In this document: positions 24,629-38,600 of the stretch, one piece after another | How positions within the stretch are numbered: the stretch's first letter is position 1 | Layout: every line of letters starts with the position of its first letter | Source: Lineus longissimus | Taxonomy: Eukaryota; Nemertea; Pilidiophora; Heteronemertea; Lineidae | Length of the DNA: 64,000 nt | Assembly (NCBI RefSeq): GCF_910592395.1 | Contig: NC_088325.1 | Coordinates: 15,812,109-15,876,108, forward strand | Direction of reading: 5' to 3' | Program-made: the position numbers and the translations under genes | Notes under the pieces: model-generated | The model's input: the letters and a program-made list of their open reading frames with translations, nothing else | Told to the model about the DNA's origin: nothing | Database searches by the model: none

Positions 24629-27600
24629 GATCAAGTCAACTATAGCTTAACAGCTTATAACACTATAATCCACTCTGATGGAAGCTGTGCTGGAATGTTA
24701 CCACCAAACTAGTTGAGCAATGGTCTGGTGTAGATTACCACCAGTTGTATTAAATGGTGCAGTAAATGCTATTGTTGCTTCAAAAGCTGGAAGCTCTCCT
24801 TTGCTTGGCACCTAATCCTTGCTTGCTATGTCCCATGAACTGTGATTGTCTAGGTGTTCCTCAGCCTCCCCTTAGTTTGCATAAGGCAAAATACCAGGGC
24901 CATTTCCATAGTCTAGCATGGTATTCAGCATAGATGCAGTCGATTCTGTAAAGAAAAGAGGTGAAAGGAATTAAATGTAAGGCAAGAAGACATTCCACTC
25001 ACAACAGAACTTCAACTAAAACAGGATGTTTTTTCACCTGAGCAATAGTAAGTTCAACCTGAAACAAAAGGCTTATCACAGGCGAGTCCAGTACTGAAAC
25101 AAAAATGTATCATTTGAAGTTGCTATACTTTACTATCACATTTCAAGGCAGAAGACATTAGGCTTCTACCTGGCTGAGAAGATAGGGCACATTACGCTCT
25201 AATGTTGATGTTGCCATGGTTATGAAAGACAATGTTAGTGTGACTTCCAGGTGTTTGCTTGTGTTGGGAGACTGACCTCCTTCTGTCATTCAACGGTGAT
25301 TACCCCAGTAGGGACACGACCAAAACATCCCTGGTCTCGACAAGGCCCATGCGGTAACTACTGCATCAAATCATAAAACAATACCACTGCCAACAGGGCT
25401 TATAACTAGTCATTGGCTTCGCATGTTCTTGTTATAGTTTATGCGAATATAATGTATTGTTCTATAATTTGAATATACTAACTAAGGCTCAATTCAGGAT
25501 AAACCAAAGAATTAGGGCCTATACTTAGCATTACTCAAAGCCCCTCCAACAGCCAATGTTCATGAGAAGTCAACATCACAGAAGCATTTGAACATAGCCT
25601 TCGCCTGAACCGTGAGTGATGCAAGGGAGCAATCCTGTTCACTGGGCCTTGAGACCAAAGGTCCAACATTGAAGGTGGACTAAACCACAAGAACAGTGGC
25701 CTACCTAGCCCTGTAGGCCTACTACTAGGATCGACATCTTCATTACTCTGTTCCATTAAACTGCATTGTTTCTCCAAGAGAAATTGTCTGAAGAAGACAA
25801 CTTTAATTGCCCCTGCAGTGTTCTCCCCAACAATTTTTTTGGGCCGGGTGCTGTCGCCATATTTTGACACAATTGAGAATTCACTTCAGTTCTGTCCAGG
25901 TTGGCAGCAAAATCTGTCTGGGTGCTATAACAGTAAAACCATTACCAACTCTATGAATCTGTCCGGGTGCTAACTTTTTTGTCCGGGTGCTGAAGTGGGG
26001 AAGATGATTCTGCCCGGGTGCTGCGCCTGGACAAAAAGCATAGTGGAGAACCCTGCCCTGTTAAATAATGAGATTACTTTATCGTTGGAAGGAGTACAAA
26101 CTTTATGATATGGCTGGTCAAGTGTTCCATGTGAAGTAAGTTCTTCTTTAGGTGATCAGGTCATCTCTCCTCGAAGAGACTCATTGTATTTAATAATTGG
26201 TGTGTCAATAATCATTTGAATCCACAACGGTCATGGCAGTCGTGTAAGATGAGGCCAGACAATGCTGGTTGGACAGTCCGCCAGGTCGGTCGGGCCCACA
26301 AACCATTCCAGTGTCCAATCTGAAGCCACGGCCTCTCACGATTCTCCACGGGTATCTGGGAGTTGTTGTTCGGATATCAGCACATCGGTTCACCCAGCAC
26401 ATCACGTCCTGGATGTTACCTCATCCTTGTCAGTATGCTACTAATTAGGGTTAGTCCTTGAGCCAGGCCTGTGCCAATGTCAAGACAACTGGCAACCTTC
26501 ACTTTGCGATGTCAGTGCCCAGTACACATATATATATATATAAATGATCTCTGATCGAAGGCATTGAAGACAATGGCCAGATTAGTTATCAAACAATATG
26601 ACCTATATTTCTACAACTCATTTGTGATTATAATTGATCAATATATACCATGATTGCATTCATGAGGACAATCTAATTAATTCGTTCCAACAATCGACCA
26701 GCGCCGGGGGTGGGCCTATTATAATTAACCTTTTAATCATGGGGGAGGAGGGTAAACATACTTCTTGATTGGAACACCCCTTTCCGTCCAAAATCTGCAT
26801 GGCGTCAGGGGGAAAGCAGTCCTAACCCCGCTAGACACGGTCCTGTAATCGCGTGGATGGCCTCCAGAACTCCATTGGGAGGAGAAGCGACTTTAAACCA
26901 GACCCCATCTACCTCATCTAGGCAAAATAATCTTTTCGCCCGACAAAACCTTTAATTGAGTACGTGTATATTGAGTGGGATATCAAAGAAATTCCAACTG
27001 ATTACATGGAATGTTGAATCGATTATTCATTATCAAAAAGTAAAATGCGTCATGATTTACTGCATCAACAGATTAAAAAGATATAGTTTCATTTTCTAAG
27101 AGTCGATTGTGTGGATCCGGGGGCGAATGGGGATTACATGTACATTACACTCTATCAATTTTATTATTTTACTGACCTGGTGACCCTCTCCAGGTCATGT
27201 GCAAGACGAAAGTGATGACTAACAGTCTAGGGCAACAAGGGTCAACATCTTCATTTTGGGCCATCCTTATGTGCAGGAAGTCAGTGCAGTGATCTCTTGT
27301 CGACGGACACAGCAGAATATCTCTTTAACTGCACACATTTACTGCAAGACTCACCAAGGAAGTTTCCTCCATGATCAAACAAATCTTTCATTAGAAGCGG
27401 GGATGGGTGGGGGGGGGGTGCTGTAACGGTTATCTATATTTTCAAAGGTGCCCATCTAAAAAAAGAAACGTTTGAGTGGCACCCAAATTAATCAAGTCAT
27501 CCAATGACTAATCAAACAAAGCTCAACAACCTTTCAATTAGAATCGATCAGTTAGCTCTATTACTGGATTACTGCTCACTTTATTGTGAGGCCGGAAATG

Positions 27601-30600
27601 GCTCGACATTTCCTCTTATGGGCCAGATCAACCAATGTGATCACATGTACACCAGAACCAATGGTCCAAATATGTTACGTAACGGTAATCAAAAGGTGTC
27701 TTGTGTACTTAACCGATAGTTGACTTTTAACCAATGGATGACACTCATGCAATGTGGGTAGATTACCTTAAATTTCACTCGCTGAGAGAAATTGCATTGA
27801 AACTTGAATATCACTCCACTGGCACGAGCTCTGACAGACACAGGGAAACCAATTAGGCAAACACTGCTGCAAACATACTCCCCAAATCGGCTGCCTACTT
27901 ATCTTCCCATGTCAAGGAGTGGAGATCACAGAGCTGTACATCCACGACGGCCTCGTTTAGAAGAGTTTTACACTCAGATGCTGATTTAAAAAGATGTTTG
28001 TCCAAAGTCATTTTCAAACTCAGTGGATGGTGGAACAGCTAAATTACAGATATGTATCACTCAGTTAACAGACGAACTTACCTGTAATCCCACGTGCATC
28101 AGCTCAAACAAACCTTCTCTTAGAACAAACGCGACAATGTAATGTCGATTATCACAGAATATCATTCAATCCGTGATCATACTGGAAGGCCTAAATTCCA
28201 ATCAGTTGTATATAGGTCAACTCATCAAGCTACTTACTATTTGTAACAATGTACTATTGTGAGAACAATACAGTGTCAATCACTGTTGGACCTTGCAGTG
28301 TAACTACTTATCATTGTGCCTATGATTAGCACGGGTAATGAGAGAGCATCGCAGGAAGGCCTGGGCACCAGTCAATGACATTACCAACTACATGACATTG
28401 TATGTAATTAACTATATTTTGTACAATGGAATAAACGAGGTTTGCAAAAGACAGAGGGTTGGTCTAACTACTATCAGTTGGGACCTCTCTCTCTGTGAGC
28501 CCGTACAGTGTTTACTCTAACATTGTAGACTTTGTAGTTGCCAATCACTGAATCAGGTTAATTAAGCAGAATTGACCAGGTGGATTAATCCAGCTGAAAT
28601 TGCCAAACTAGCTTGGCGATCTCAATAATTGAGTACTTGGAACTTTGTAATTAAACTATGGTGTTATCGCGACCTAAGATCTTCAATACGTCAAAATGAT
28701 TGACAGACTTGAAGCCAGGGCCACCCGTTCCTTCTGTAAGCAAGGAAGCAAGGTGACAGAAAGCTAGTGGTTCGATTGAGACCAAAGATCTTCAATACTG
28801 TTGTACATGTATAGTGATGAGCGCCACCCGTCAGCACATGCGTCATGACGGCCACGTGACCCATTGAGAATTAGGTCAGGAGAGAGCCACTCAAGAGAAT
28901 GTTGGAGTGAAGCTGATGTGATGACCATGTCTTCTATTATATTCATGAAATAAACGCGATTGTGACTCGGTACACATCCGTGTTTGTGTGCTATCTTCTT
29001 CAGGAATACTCGGGAGTATCCGTGGAACACCCCACGGTGCCCAGGCCCCAACAATACCACAACATGATTGACATGAATGACAATATCTTGGCTGAGTCCG
29101 CTCCCACGGCCTCTCCAAGTCAAGGCTATCACCTCATTAGTCTCCGAGCGAATGCCACATGTAATTAGCCCGTGTTCAAGTGTTAGGAATAGGACCGTAC
29201 ATCGAACCAGCAGCATCTAAAGATGAGCTTCGGCCAGAATATATGACACAGCATGAGCAGGTTATGCAACATGATGGGTGACAGAACATTTATCGCCATT
29301 ACTGCGATCATAATAAAAGGTATTTGATACACACAGGTAGGCCTACTTTACCAGCACCTACAACACACACATCGACATATGACTTCATTTACATCGTAAA
29401 CAACTTGTTTTGGCCAATATACTACAGTCTACAGGATATTCACAATAATTTGTCAACAAATCTCGCACGGAATAAATCGAAATGAAAATGCAACTAACCT
29501 AATTCTAAACCTTTTTTTAGCGATAGCTACAGTCTCTTCACCATCACATGACGACCAGCTTCAGAGAGATTGTCTTTCCTGACCATCAAAACCAGCACAA
29601 CATTAATACAACAACACCATGTGGTCGTGTGTTTATTTACATCAGGGACCTCACCAACATTGGTTATAATGTATTCCCGATGCCAGGCGCATCAGCTGGT
29701 ATAAGCCTCTCAGGAACGAGGCTGGCATGACCATTCTGTCCCTAACTGGGTTACTGGGTCATATCAGTTCAAGGGCAAGGAAGGGATCGAGAACGAGAAC
29801 GCTTGGCTGACTGGACGATATGGTGTACTTGTTTATGCCGCATGAGTCATGTTATACTCTAAGGTTATACTAATGATATTCTAGGAAATGTGTTCCTCGA
29901 GCACCAGGGATTATAACAAGAAGAGCAGGTGGCTTGGATGTTGTTACCAATAAGGTTGATTTTATACCCAAGAGAATGGGGGACAACTGAACCAGCTGGC
30001 CTGTTCGGCAGTTCGTTTGTTTCGGGTAAATACCATTACGTCATAATTATCGTTGATTTCTATCCTCGACTTCTCATATACAACCTATAGTAGGTTGAGA
30101 GTACTCTAGGCGGCAGCTAGTTTTTTCACATAGTTGCATTGTCGCACAAAAAAAGAGTCCAGCGCACAGATTTCGGATGAAGCAATATACACAATAACGT
30201 CGTGTATATTTCAGCACCTGACGCTGGCTGATGGACAAACAGGTGCCACTTTTCAAATAAAGAATGGGTGAAAAGCCACCGGACCCCGAAACAAAACAAA
30301 GATTATCGACAAGAACCCCAAGAATAACAGTCATGTTCTGTTTGATTGTTTTAAAGCTTGCAACGACTTTTGATGCGCAATTGTATGGCTGCCATTAATG
30401 TGACAGCATCCAACAATATGTCTGATGAGCGCTTGCTGCACGGTCTTATAGAAGAGTGGGTGGTGTCAATAATTCGTGCGGACTCGTCGCTAGGGTAGCC
30501 GCACTCGGATAGGGAACTCATGAAAAACCGTCGTCAATAAAATACACTGGCAAGCATACTTCGAACTGCATGCATCGTTTGTATTAGCTCGTCGTCAATT

Positions 30601-32680
30601 CACTGACTTCTTATTAGCACTCGTGAAGTCGGTTTGTGAGGGTTGCGAAACCAGCCTTTAGCCCTTGTTTTAGGGTCACTGACGACCTTCTCAACCTTCT
30701 GTTCAGGAGTCCCCTCGGTCACACTATATCATAGGCCCCTATCCTGAGACCCACCCTGACTCTCATGCGTTTGCGTCACCACTATCGAGATCCACAAGTG
30801 CTCAAAACCTTGTGGGTCGAGATGCCCAGGACTTGGATCACGGCTGCGACAGCTCCCCGATCAACGATCACCATGCCCCCGCACTTCGACACCCAACTTT
30901 CCAACGAACTCCCAGGTACTTCGTCTCTTCTAGCGCGTATTTCGTAGTCATGGAAACGAAGAATGAAGCATGCAGTTGGAAAAATGATGATTGGCCAGGG
31001 CTCGTTTCAGACCGATCGCTACATATGGTTAGGGCAGCAGGTATTTGGTGCGACAGAAGGCGCCATTGCCCCACATTATCATCCTGAGATTCAGGTTTTT
31101 TTCACCCATCGGCACTACATTAAACTAAACCCATTTGTTATACCAGGATGCTAGCTATCATTATTTTTATACTTTAGTTGATCATTTATTCTTAATTACC
31201 GACCTGATGTGAAGCCCGCAACAATGATCCATGACTTTCAAGTCCCTCCTAACAAGAGGCCCACCTTTTTGCAGTTGCCTTTGGGAAATTTTTAAGCTCT
31301 CCTGCGAATATCCACTCGCTTAGTAATTGGAGCGCTGAGTAATTGGAGGATTGAGCATTAGGACAGTGTTCGCTTCTCCGGCCCTGCACACGGCAAGAGT
31401 GTGCGCCATACGGCAAGAGTGTGCAGGGCCGGAAGGGCGAAGGATCGGGTTCAGGTGATCGAACTTCCTTGGTTAAACAGTGACAAGCGAGACGAATCGG
31501 TGAGAGTCGCCCCGCACCTTTAGTCGGTTGACATATATTGGTGATAACGTCAGGTCGAATCTGATCAGGACAGACCACAAATAGACCTACGTGAAATAGC
31601 AGGATCTGCGAACAATGCTCTGTGATTCACGCATAGATCGTGCTGGCTTTGCGCTCGCTATGACGAGCTATTAAAGCGTAAAGAATAGAATGCACAGTAA
31701 ACAAGTTCTGAGCAACCAATCGGTAAAGTAAACTGGCACGTACCTGCATCCGAGAAGGTCAGATTGGCTGAAACTGATGACGAATCCGACACACGCCCTC
31801 TTGAATGTGACTATTGTCTTATAACTGCAGTAACTGAAGCTCTCGAGGCCGAAGAGGAGTAATTTAACTGGGAAACCACAGCCAACAAAGGGTTGTTTCT
31901 CCGATCAGCTGTTCTGCTATAAATAGCAACACCGATTACGTCAAATTGTGAACCGACAAGAAGCTCGGAGGTGAAAATTAGCGGAGGATGTTGGTTATTT
32001 CTCTGTGTTGCAAACCAAAACTACAAAAGTATTCATAATAAAGGGTTTCTACATTATCTCTAAAAATCTTTTTTACTTGTTCAGTATTCATGCTTGGTCA
32101 GAACTCAGATAACAGACTTATCATAACCGATTTCCCATTCGGGGTCGACCCTGATGTCACTGTCATGTGACAATGCTAGTGAAATTTCTCGCTACTTCAT
32201 GACTTAGGGCTTTTTTCATAGGCCTAAGTGTCCTTTTTGTGCAATTTTGGAAAGAAGTCCTCAAATTCGTCAGTCCTTGTTTGCCTTTGAATCACATCGT
32301 CACAAAGTCCTTCTCAAAGTATCTGATGACCATCTCCGCTGTTTGTGTGTCGATGCTGCACTCCGTCATTAGACTTGTTATCAGCTGTTGCTATGCTACC
32401 TAAACCATCGAGGACTGCTCACTCTCTGGCAAGAGTGACGGGTCCAATTATGGTCCAGTGGCACGTGGTACCCCCCCCCCCCCCCAATCGACTGGCACCC
32501 CCTTGCCCCAACTGTTGAGTCTTTACGCACGTACTGGGGCCTTTATTCGTGAAACATTTCTCTACCACAGTGATTGAGATGACCCCTCTATTTTCTCGGT
32601 CGACCCGGAATTTTCACGACGTTACAACTACCGCAGCCATTGTTGTTTTCACGAATCTTAAATTTTTATGAATTTACACA
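24629..32680. other. Gene-poor interval between SLC16-B and RBBP5
   Basis: Divergent promoters of SLC16-B and RBBP5 must lie at its ends. No exon is supported; open frames are short and unrelated to known families. Minor items: a cluster of (T/G)CCGGGTGCT motifs at about 25843-26022, a TA run at about 26528, a G run at about 27409 and a C run of about 16 at 32470. A stretch at 30700-30800 (ACTCTCATGCGTTTGCGTCA and neighbours) resembles the 3' end of the LINE fragment at 40.6 kb. Confidence 0.5.
31377..31434. repeat. Hairpin with 14-bp perfect stem
   Basis: CCGGCCCTGCACAC and GTGTGCAGGGCCGG pair perfectly around a loop of about 27 bases. Within it CGGCAAGAGTGTGC occurs twice as a direct repeat. 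Function unknown. Confidence 0.7.
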
Positions 32681-35600
32681 ATGAATTTAGAGCTTCTGGG
32701 TAAGTACTTGGTGATTTAGTAAATTTGATGAAGAGTTGGCTCCGAAAAGCGTTTTTATCTCATGGTGCAATGTGTTTTTCTTTCTTTCAGAATCGTTTGG
32801 ACAGAATTATCCGGAGGTAAGTAGCCAATAGTCTAAAATATTTGTCATCTAGCTCCCGCGTACATAATACACAGGAAGTTTATATGGTTGCGGTTATCGG
32901 ATGGAATATCATAGTCATTTCCACACCAGGCGGAGATAAGCCACTGCTAGCCCAATTTAGTACAGCAAATGCATAACAGTTATAGGCTATCTCGAAAAGT
33001 ACAAGTTAAGTGCCCTTCAAACTTTGCACATGTGAGTGATTGGATCCCGACAGTACACAGATGACAGATCAACGAAATATTCCATTTGAATGCCAAAAAT
33101 TGATGCAACTGCATCATCGATCATGTGCGTCAAAATATCAAATATCAAAATGTTTATCCTTCGTGTATAGAAAGTTTGAAAAGGCTTAGACAACACTCCT
33201 ATAGTACTCCACTACACAATGTACAACCAATGTTCAAATAAACCATCACCAGGATTGCGATGCACAATGTTTCCGAACTGAAGCAATAATGAAAGCTTAG
33301 AGTAAGATTACAGGATGGTTATGTAGAGTATGTGTCAGTATAGCAATTGGCCATTGTTGGCATGGATACAATGATTGGTTTTCTCAATTCTGTTTGCAGG
33401 ATTTCGATGGTACACTGGACTCTGTCAGTATTGCTGTGACATGTGCATTCAACAGACGAGGAACACTGTTGGCTGTTGGCTGTAACGATGGGAGAATTGT
33501 CATCTGGGACTTCCTGACTCGCGGCATTGCAAAGATAATACAGGCACATGTCCATCCGGTCTGCTCACTCAGGTTGGTATGAAAGACTACTGTTACAGGT
33601 CTGTTCCTGGACTGATGATGATGATAAAAGACCAAAGTGGGACTTGTTTTGAATCAGGTTTTACCGAATTTGACCTGGCCTTTGGGTGGCAATCTTGGCT
33701 GTTGCGTTCTGGATGTTGCTGTGCACAATGAGCCGATTGGTTTTTGAAAGAATTTTCTGTTGCTTGATGAGCATGGGTGCAGAGGTCCCAAATCCCGATC
33801 CCAAATCTGAGACGGCTGCCCGACTGCCAATTGCAGTAGTCAATCCGTATTTGAAAACTTGGTTCTTGCTCTCTTAGCGGGCACCTTGTTGTGAGAGTTG
33901 AAGTTCATTATAATCTTATTGAGATGTTGCCTTTCAGCTGGAACCGAAATGGCCAGAAGCTGCTCAGTGCCTCGACTGACAACAGTGTTGCATTATGGGA
34001 TGTAATGGCCGGAGAATGCGATAAATCATACAGATTTCCATCGCCGATCTTGAAGGTTCAGTTTCATCCTAGGACTTGGTATGTATCCTGGGTCGTTGAA
34101 TGTTGGATGCCTGTTTTTTTGTTGTAGTGAAATCTATGTACGGATATCTAAATAACAGTAATGAGTATTGCCGAGCATATTGTATGCGCCAGTCACCGAT
34201 CCAAAGGTTGACCGCGCTCATCTGCTGTAATCCAGACTACAATTTCTTTAAAACAGAAACCTATCCAACACTGTAACTAGAGAGTCAATCTTGTTGTGAC
34301 ATGTGCATTGAAGCTTTCTTTTTTTCTTGTAGCACCAAGTTCCTGGTGTGTCCGATGAAGCATGCAGCCGTGTTAATGGACACAGAGAGGAGCACAAGTA
34401 TTGTCCCCCTTGATGATGAGGTCAGGATTGTAAGTTAGCAAAATAGCTCCTCTATCCACTTGATGTTATCAAACACTGAGAACAGAGGATGTGTCACAGT
34501 TGTTACCCTTTGTATAGCTTCATGAAATGAAACTGCCTGTGTGTGGTATAGCAGATGTGTAGTTTACTCTATTGTTGACAGGTGCAGGCTGGTATAACAC
34601 CTCAATGTCTCATTCAATTGGGTTGAATCAGTCTTACGCACTTACTTCCAGTCTGATCTGAATATAGTGGCATCATTTGACCGGCGTGGTGCCCACATTT
34701 ACACGGGCAATGCTAAGGGTCGAATCCTTGTGTTCACGACAGAAGGGCTCAAGCTGAAGGCATCATTTCGGGTCACGACAGGGACTTCCAGCACCACAGC
34801 TATAAAATCTTTGGAGTTTGCTCGTCGAGGAAAGTAAGTTATCTCAAGTTCTGTGTGTGTAATAAGCTGCCAGCTGAAATGGAAGGAAATGTTCCTCAGT
34901 ATCTTGGCTTACATAGTGGAAAAACCTCATGAAAACATGAGCAGTTCTCTGCTAACCGTAGTGAAATAGAATCCAACTTAATACCACTTCTCAAGTTGAA
35001 CAACGTTAACTTCATGATTTTCTGCGAAATACCAAGCTCTAGAATTAAGCAGACTTGGATTATGTTTTAAATAAGTTGGACTCTTGACATTGAACTCGGA
35101 ATATTGGATTTGATTAGACTTTGTTTTTATACCATTTCAACTAAAATGGTAAGTTCTGCCTGCTTCTCCATTCATTATGTTAGACGGGTCATATTTCATC
35201 CTTGACTTCAGAAGAATACAGAATCATCCGAGTTCATGACACTTGTTTCTCTTGTCAGTTGTTTCCTGGTGAACTCTGCTGATAGAATCATCCGGGTTTA
35301 TGACAGTGAGGAGGTTCTCATGTGTGAAAAGGATGGTGAGCCGGAACCAATTCAAAAGCTTCAAGATCTCGTCAACAAGTGAGAAGACTTTGACTTACAA
35401 GTATCATTATTAGATTATACTTGTTCCAACAGTGTTTCCTACCACATCTGATGGCCACTTGTGTGACACACATTTAAAGGCCACAAGGCTAGAGACACAC
35501 ATGCATAGGTCACTTTAGACAAACATGTAAGGCTAGAGACACACATGCATAGGTCACTTTAGACAAACATGTAAGGCTAGAGACACACATGCATAGGTCA

Positions 35601-38600
35601 CTTTAGACAAACATGTAAGGCTAGAGACACACATGCATAGGTCACTTTAGACAAACATGTAAGGCTAGAGACACACATTCAAAGGCCATTTATCAATTAA
35701 GCACAGAATAGACACAAATGAGTGATTTTTTAGCTGTCAAAGTTGTGTTGCATGCATTATCCCACGAGAACATGCCCGACCTCGGGGGTACCATTATCGT
35801 TTCATCCATGACTGTTTCATCCATGACTATTTCAGGACATTATGGAAGAAATGTAGTTTCTCTGGTGATGGTGAATATATCTGTGCTGGGTCAGCCAGGC
35901 AGCACGCCCTCTATATCTGGGAGAAAAGTGTAGGCAATCTCGTCAAGATCTTACATGGAACGAAGGGCGAGTTACTACTTGATGTGGTGGTGAGTCTCTT
36001 TCTTCTTTGATCTTGCCTCTAACCCCATCCAGGGTTAAAAAGTCAAAATTTGCCCTACTAGCCCAGGACTGCTCTTAAGGCAGACCAGTCTCAATATAGT
36101 ATGGGAAACTGGCAGCCCAGGACTGCTCTCTGATTTTCCTTCCTAATCATAGGCTCGATATCCAGTGGGGTAGTGTCCATCTGGGCTCAGAATCAGGTGG
36201 AAAATTGCAGCATATCACTTAGTCTTGTTCTTTTTACAGTGGCATCCTGTACGACCAATCATAGCCTCGATATCCAGTGGGGTGGTGTCCATCTGGGCTC
36301 AGAATCAGGTGGAGAACTGGAGCGCGTTTGCTCCTGATTTCAAGGAGTTGGATGAAAATGTTGAGTATGAGGAACGAGAGTCTGAGTTTGATATTGAGGA
36401 CGAGGACAAGTCAGTAGAGGATCCTAAAGGTGAGTCAAAGTTTGATATTGAGGACAAGGACAAGTCAGTAGAGGATCCTAAAGGTGAGTCAAAGTTTGAT
36501 ATTGAGGACGAGGACAAGTCAGTAGAGGATCCTAAAGGTGAGTCAAAGTTTGATATTGAGGACGAGGACAAGTCAGTAGAGGATCCTAAAGGTGAGTCAA
36601 AGTTTGATATTGAGGACGAGGACAAGTCAGTAGAGGATCCTAAAGGTGAGTCAAAGTTTGATATTGAGGACGAGGACAAGTCAGTAGAGGATCCTAAAGG
36701 TGAGTCAAAGTCTGATATTGAGGACGAGGACAAGTCAGTAGAGGATCCTAAAGGTGAGTCAAAGTCTGATATTGAGGACGAGGACAAGTCAGTAGAGGAT
36801 CCTAAAGGTGAGTCAAAGTTTGATATTGAGGACGAGGACAAGTCAGTAGAGGATCCTAAAGGTGAGTCAAAGTTTGATATTGAGGACGAGGACAAGTCAG
36901 TAGAGGATCCTAAAGGTGAGTCAAAGTTTGATATTGAGGACGAGGACAAGTCAGTAGAGGATCCTAAAGGTGAGTCAAAGTTTGATATTGAGGACGAGGA
37001 CAAGTCAGTAGAGGATCCTAAAGGTGAGTCAAAGTTTGATATTGAGGACGAGGACAAGTCAGTAGAGGATCCTAAAGGTGAGTCAAAGTTTGATATTGAG
37101 GACAAGGACAAGTCAGTAGAGGGTCCTAAAGGTGAGTCAAAGTTTGATATTGAGGACGAGTACAAGTCAGTAGAGGATCCTAAAGGTGAGTCAAAGTTTG
37201 ATATTGAGGACGAGGACAAGTCAGTAGAGGATCCTAAAGGTGAGTCAAAGTTTGATATTGAGGACGAGGACAAGTCAGTAGAGGATCCTAAAGGTGAGTC
37301 AAAGTTTGATATTGAGGACGAGGACAAGTCAGTAGAGGATCCTAAAGGTGAGTCAAAGTCTGATATTGAGGACGAGGACAAGTCAGTAGAGGATCCTAAA
37401 GGTGAGTCAAAGTCTGATATTGAGGACGAGGACAAGTCAGTAGAGGATCCTAAAGGTGAGTCAAAGTCTGATATTGAGGACGAGGACAAGTCAGTAGAGG
37501 ATCCTAAAGGTGAGTCAAAGTCTGATATTGAGGACGAGGACAAGTCAGTAGAGGATCCTAAAGGTGAGTCAAAGTCTGATATTGAGGACGAGGACAAGTC
37601 AGTAGAGGATCCTAAAGGTGAGTCAAAGTCTGATATTGAGGACGAGGACAAGTCAGTAGAGGATCCTAAAGGTGAGTCTGAGTCTGATATTGAGGATGAG
37701 AAATCCAAAAGGTGAGCAACTTGTTTCTATTGTTGTGTCGAGCCTCATTCTGTTTGATTGAGTCATTGAAGTTAAAGAGTTCTGGGAGGTGGTCCTCATT
37801 CAGAACTACACCACCTTAGTTATAGCAGTTATAGTATAATGTTTTTTTTATGCAGATGCAGATGTTGGCGAGGACGTTGAGGTTGATGTGGACACCATTG
37901 AGCCAATTGCAGCATTCGTTAGCAGTGATGAGGAAGCTGAGGATGAGGAGGCGTTGATGTTCCTCCCGGTCGCACCAGAGATGGATGAGGAGGAGATGTG
38001 GCCAGCAGGCGAGCAACAAGTACACTCGATAACTAGTTCAAATGAGTACACTGAATAACATGCTCAAATGAGTACACTCAAAAACATGCTCAAATGAGTA
38101 CACTCAAAAACATGCTCAAATGAGTACACTGAATAACATGCTCAAATGAGTACACTGAATAACATGCTCAAATGAGTACACTGAATAACATGCTCAAATG
38201 AGTACACTGAATAACATGCTCAAATGAGTATACTCAATAAATGAGTACAATCAATAACATGCTCAATTGAACCAACACTTGAAGTGGTTGAATTTCACAA
38301 CGTTGTTGAGTTGTACAGATGCGGAGTTTCTGAAGGATTATATAGTATTGAATGTGTGCAATTTCAGGTTCCAGCAGAGGAAGCACACCCGAAGAAACGA
38401 TCATCTGACTCGTCCACCCCTTCCAAGAAAAAGAAGAAACCAGACAAGCCAGTGGAGGTAACCTTACCTCATGCTCCGAGTGATGGTACGTACACAATAT
38501 ACTCTCACTGCAAAGTGAGGTGGGAGTGTGGATCTTATTCCCGAATGAAAACGTATCACGCCCACGATGCACCAAAAATGTCTTCTGGAGTCATGAAGTC

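Noticed and set aside
30765-31154. Overlapping open frames at 30.8-31.1 kb as a gene
   Set aside because: Short, on both strands, without conserved motifs; the neighbouring sequence resembles LINE 3' DNA.
36305-37708. 467-codon open frame on the - strand across the RBBP5 repeat
   Set aside because: It exists only because the 54-bp unit is a multiple of three and has no stop on that strand; the + strand frame is continuous with conserved RBBP5 sequence.
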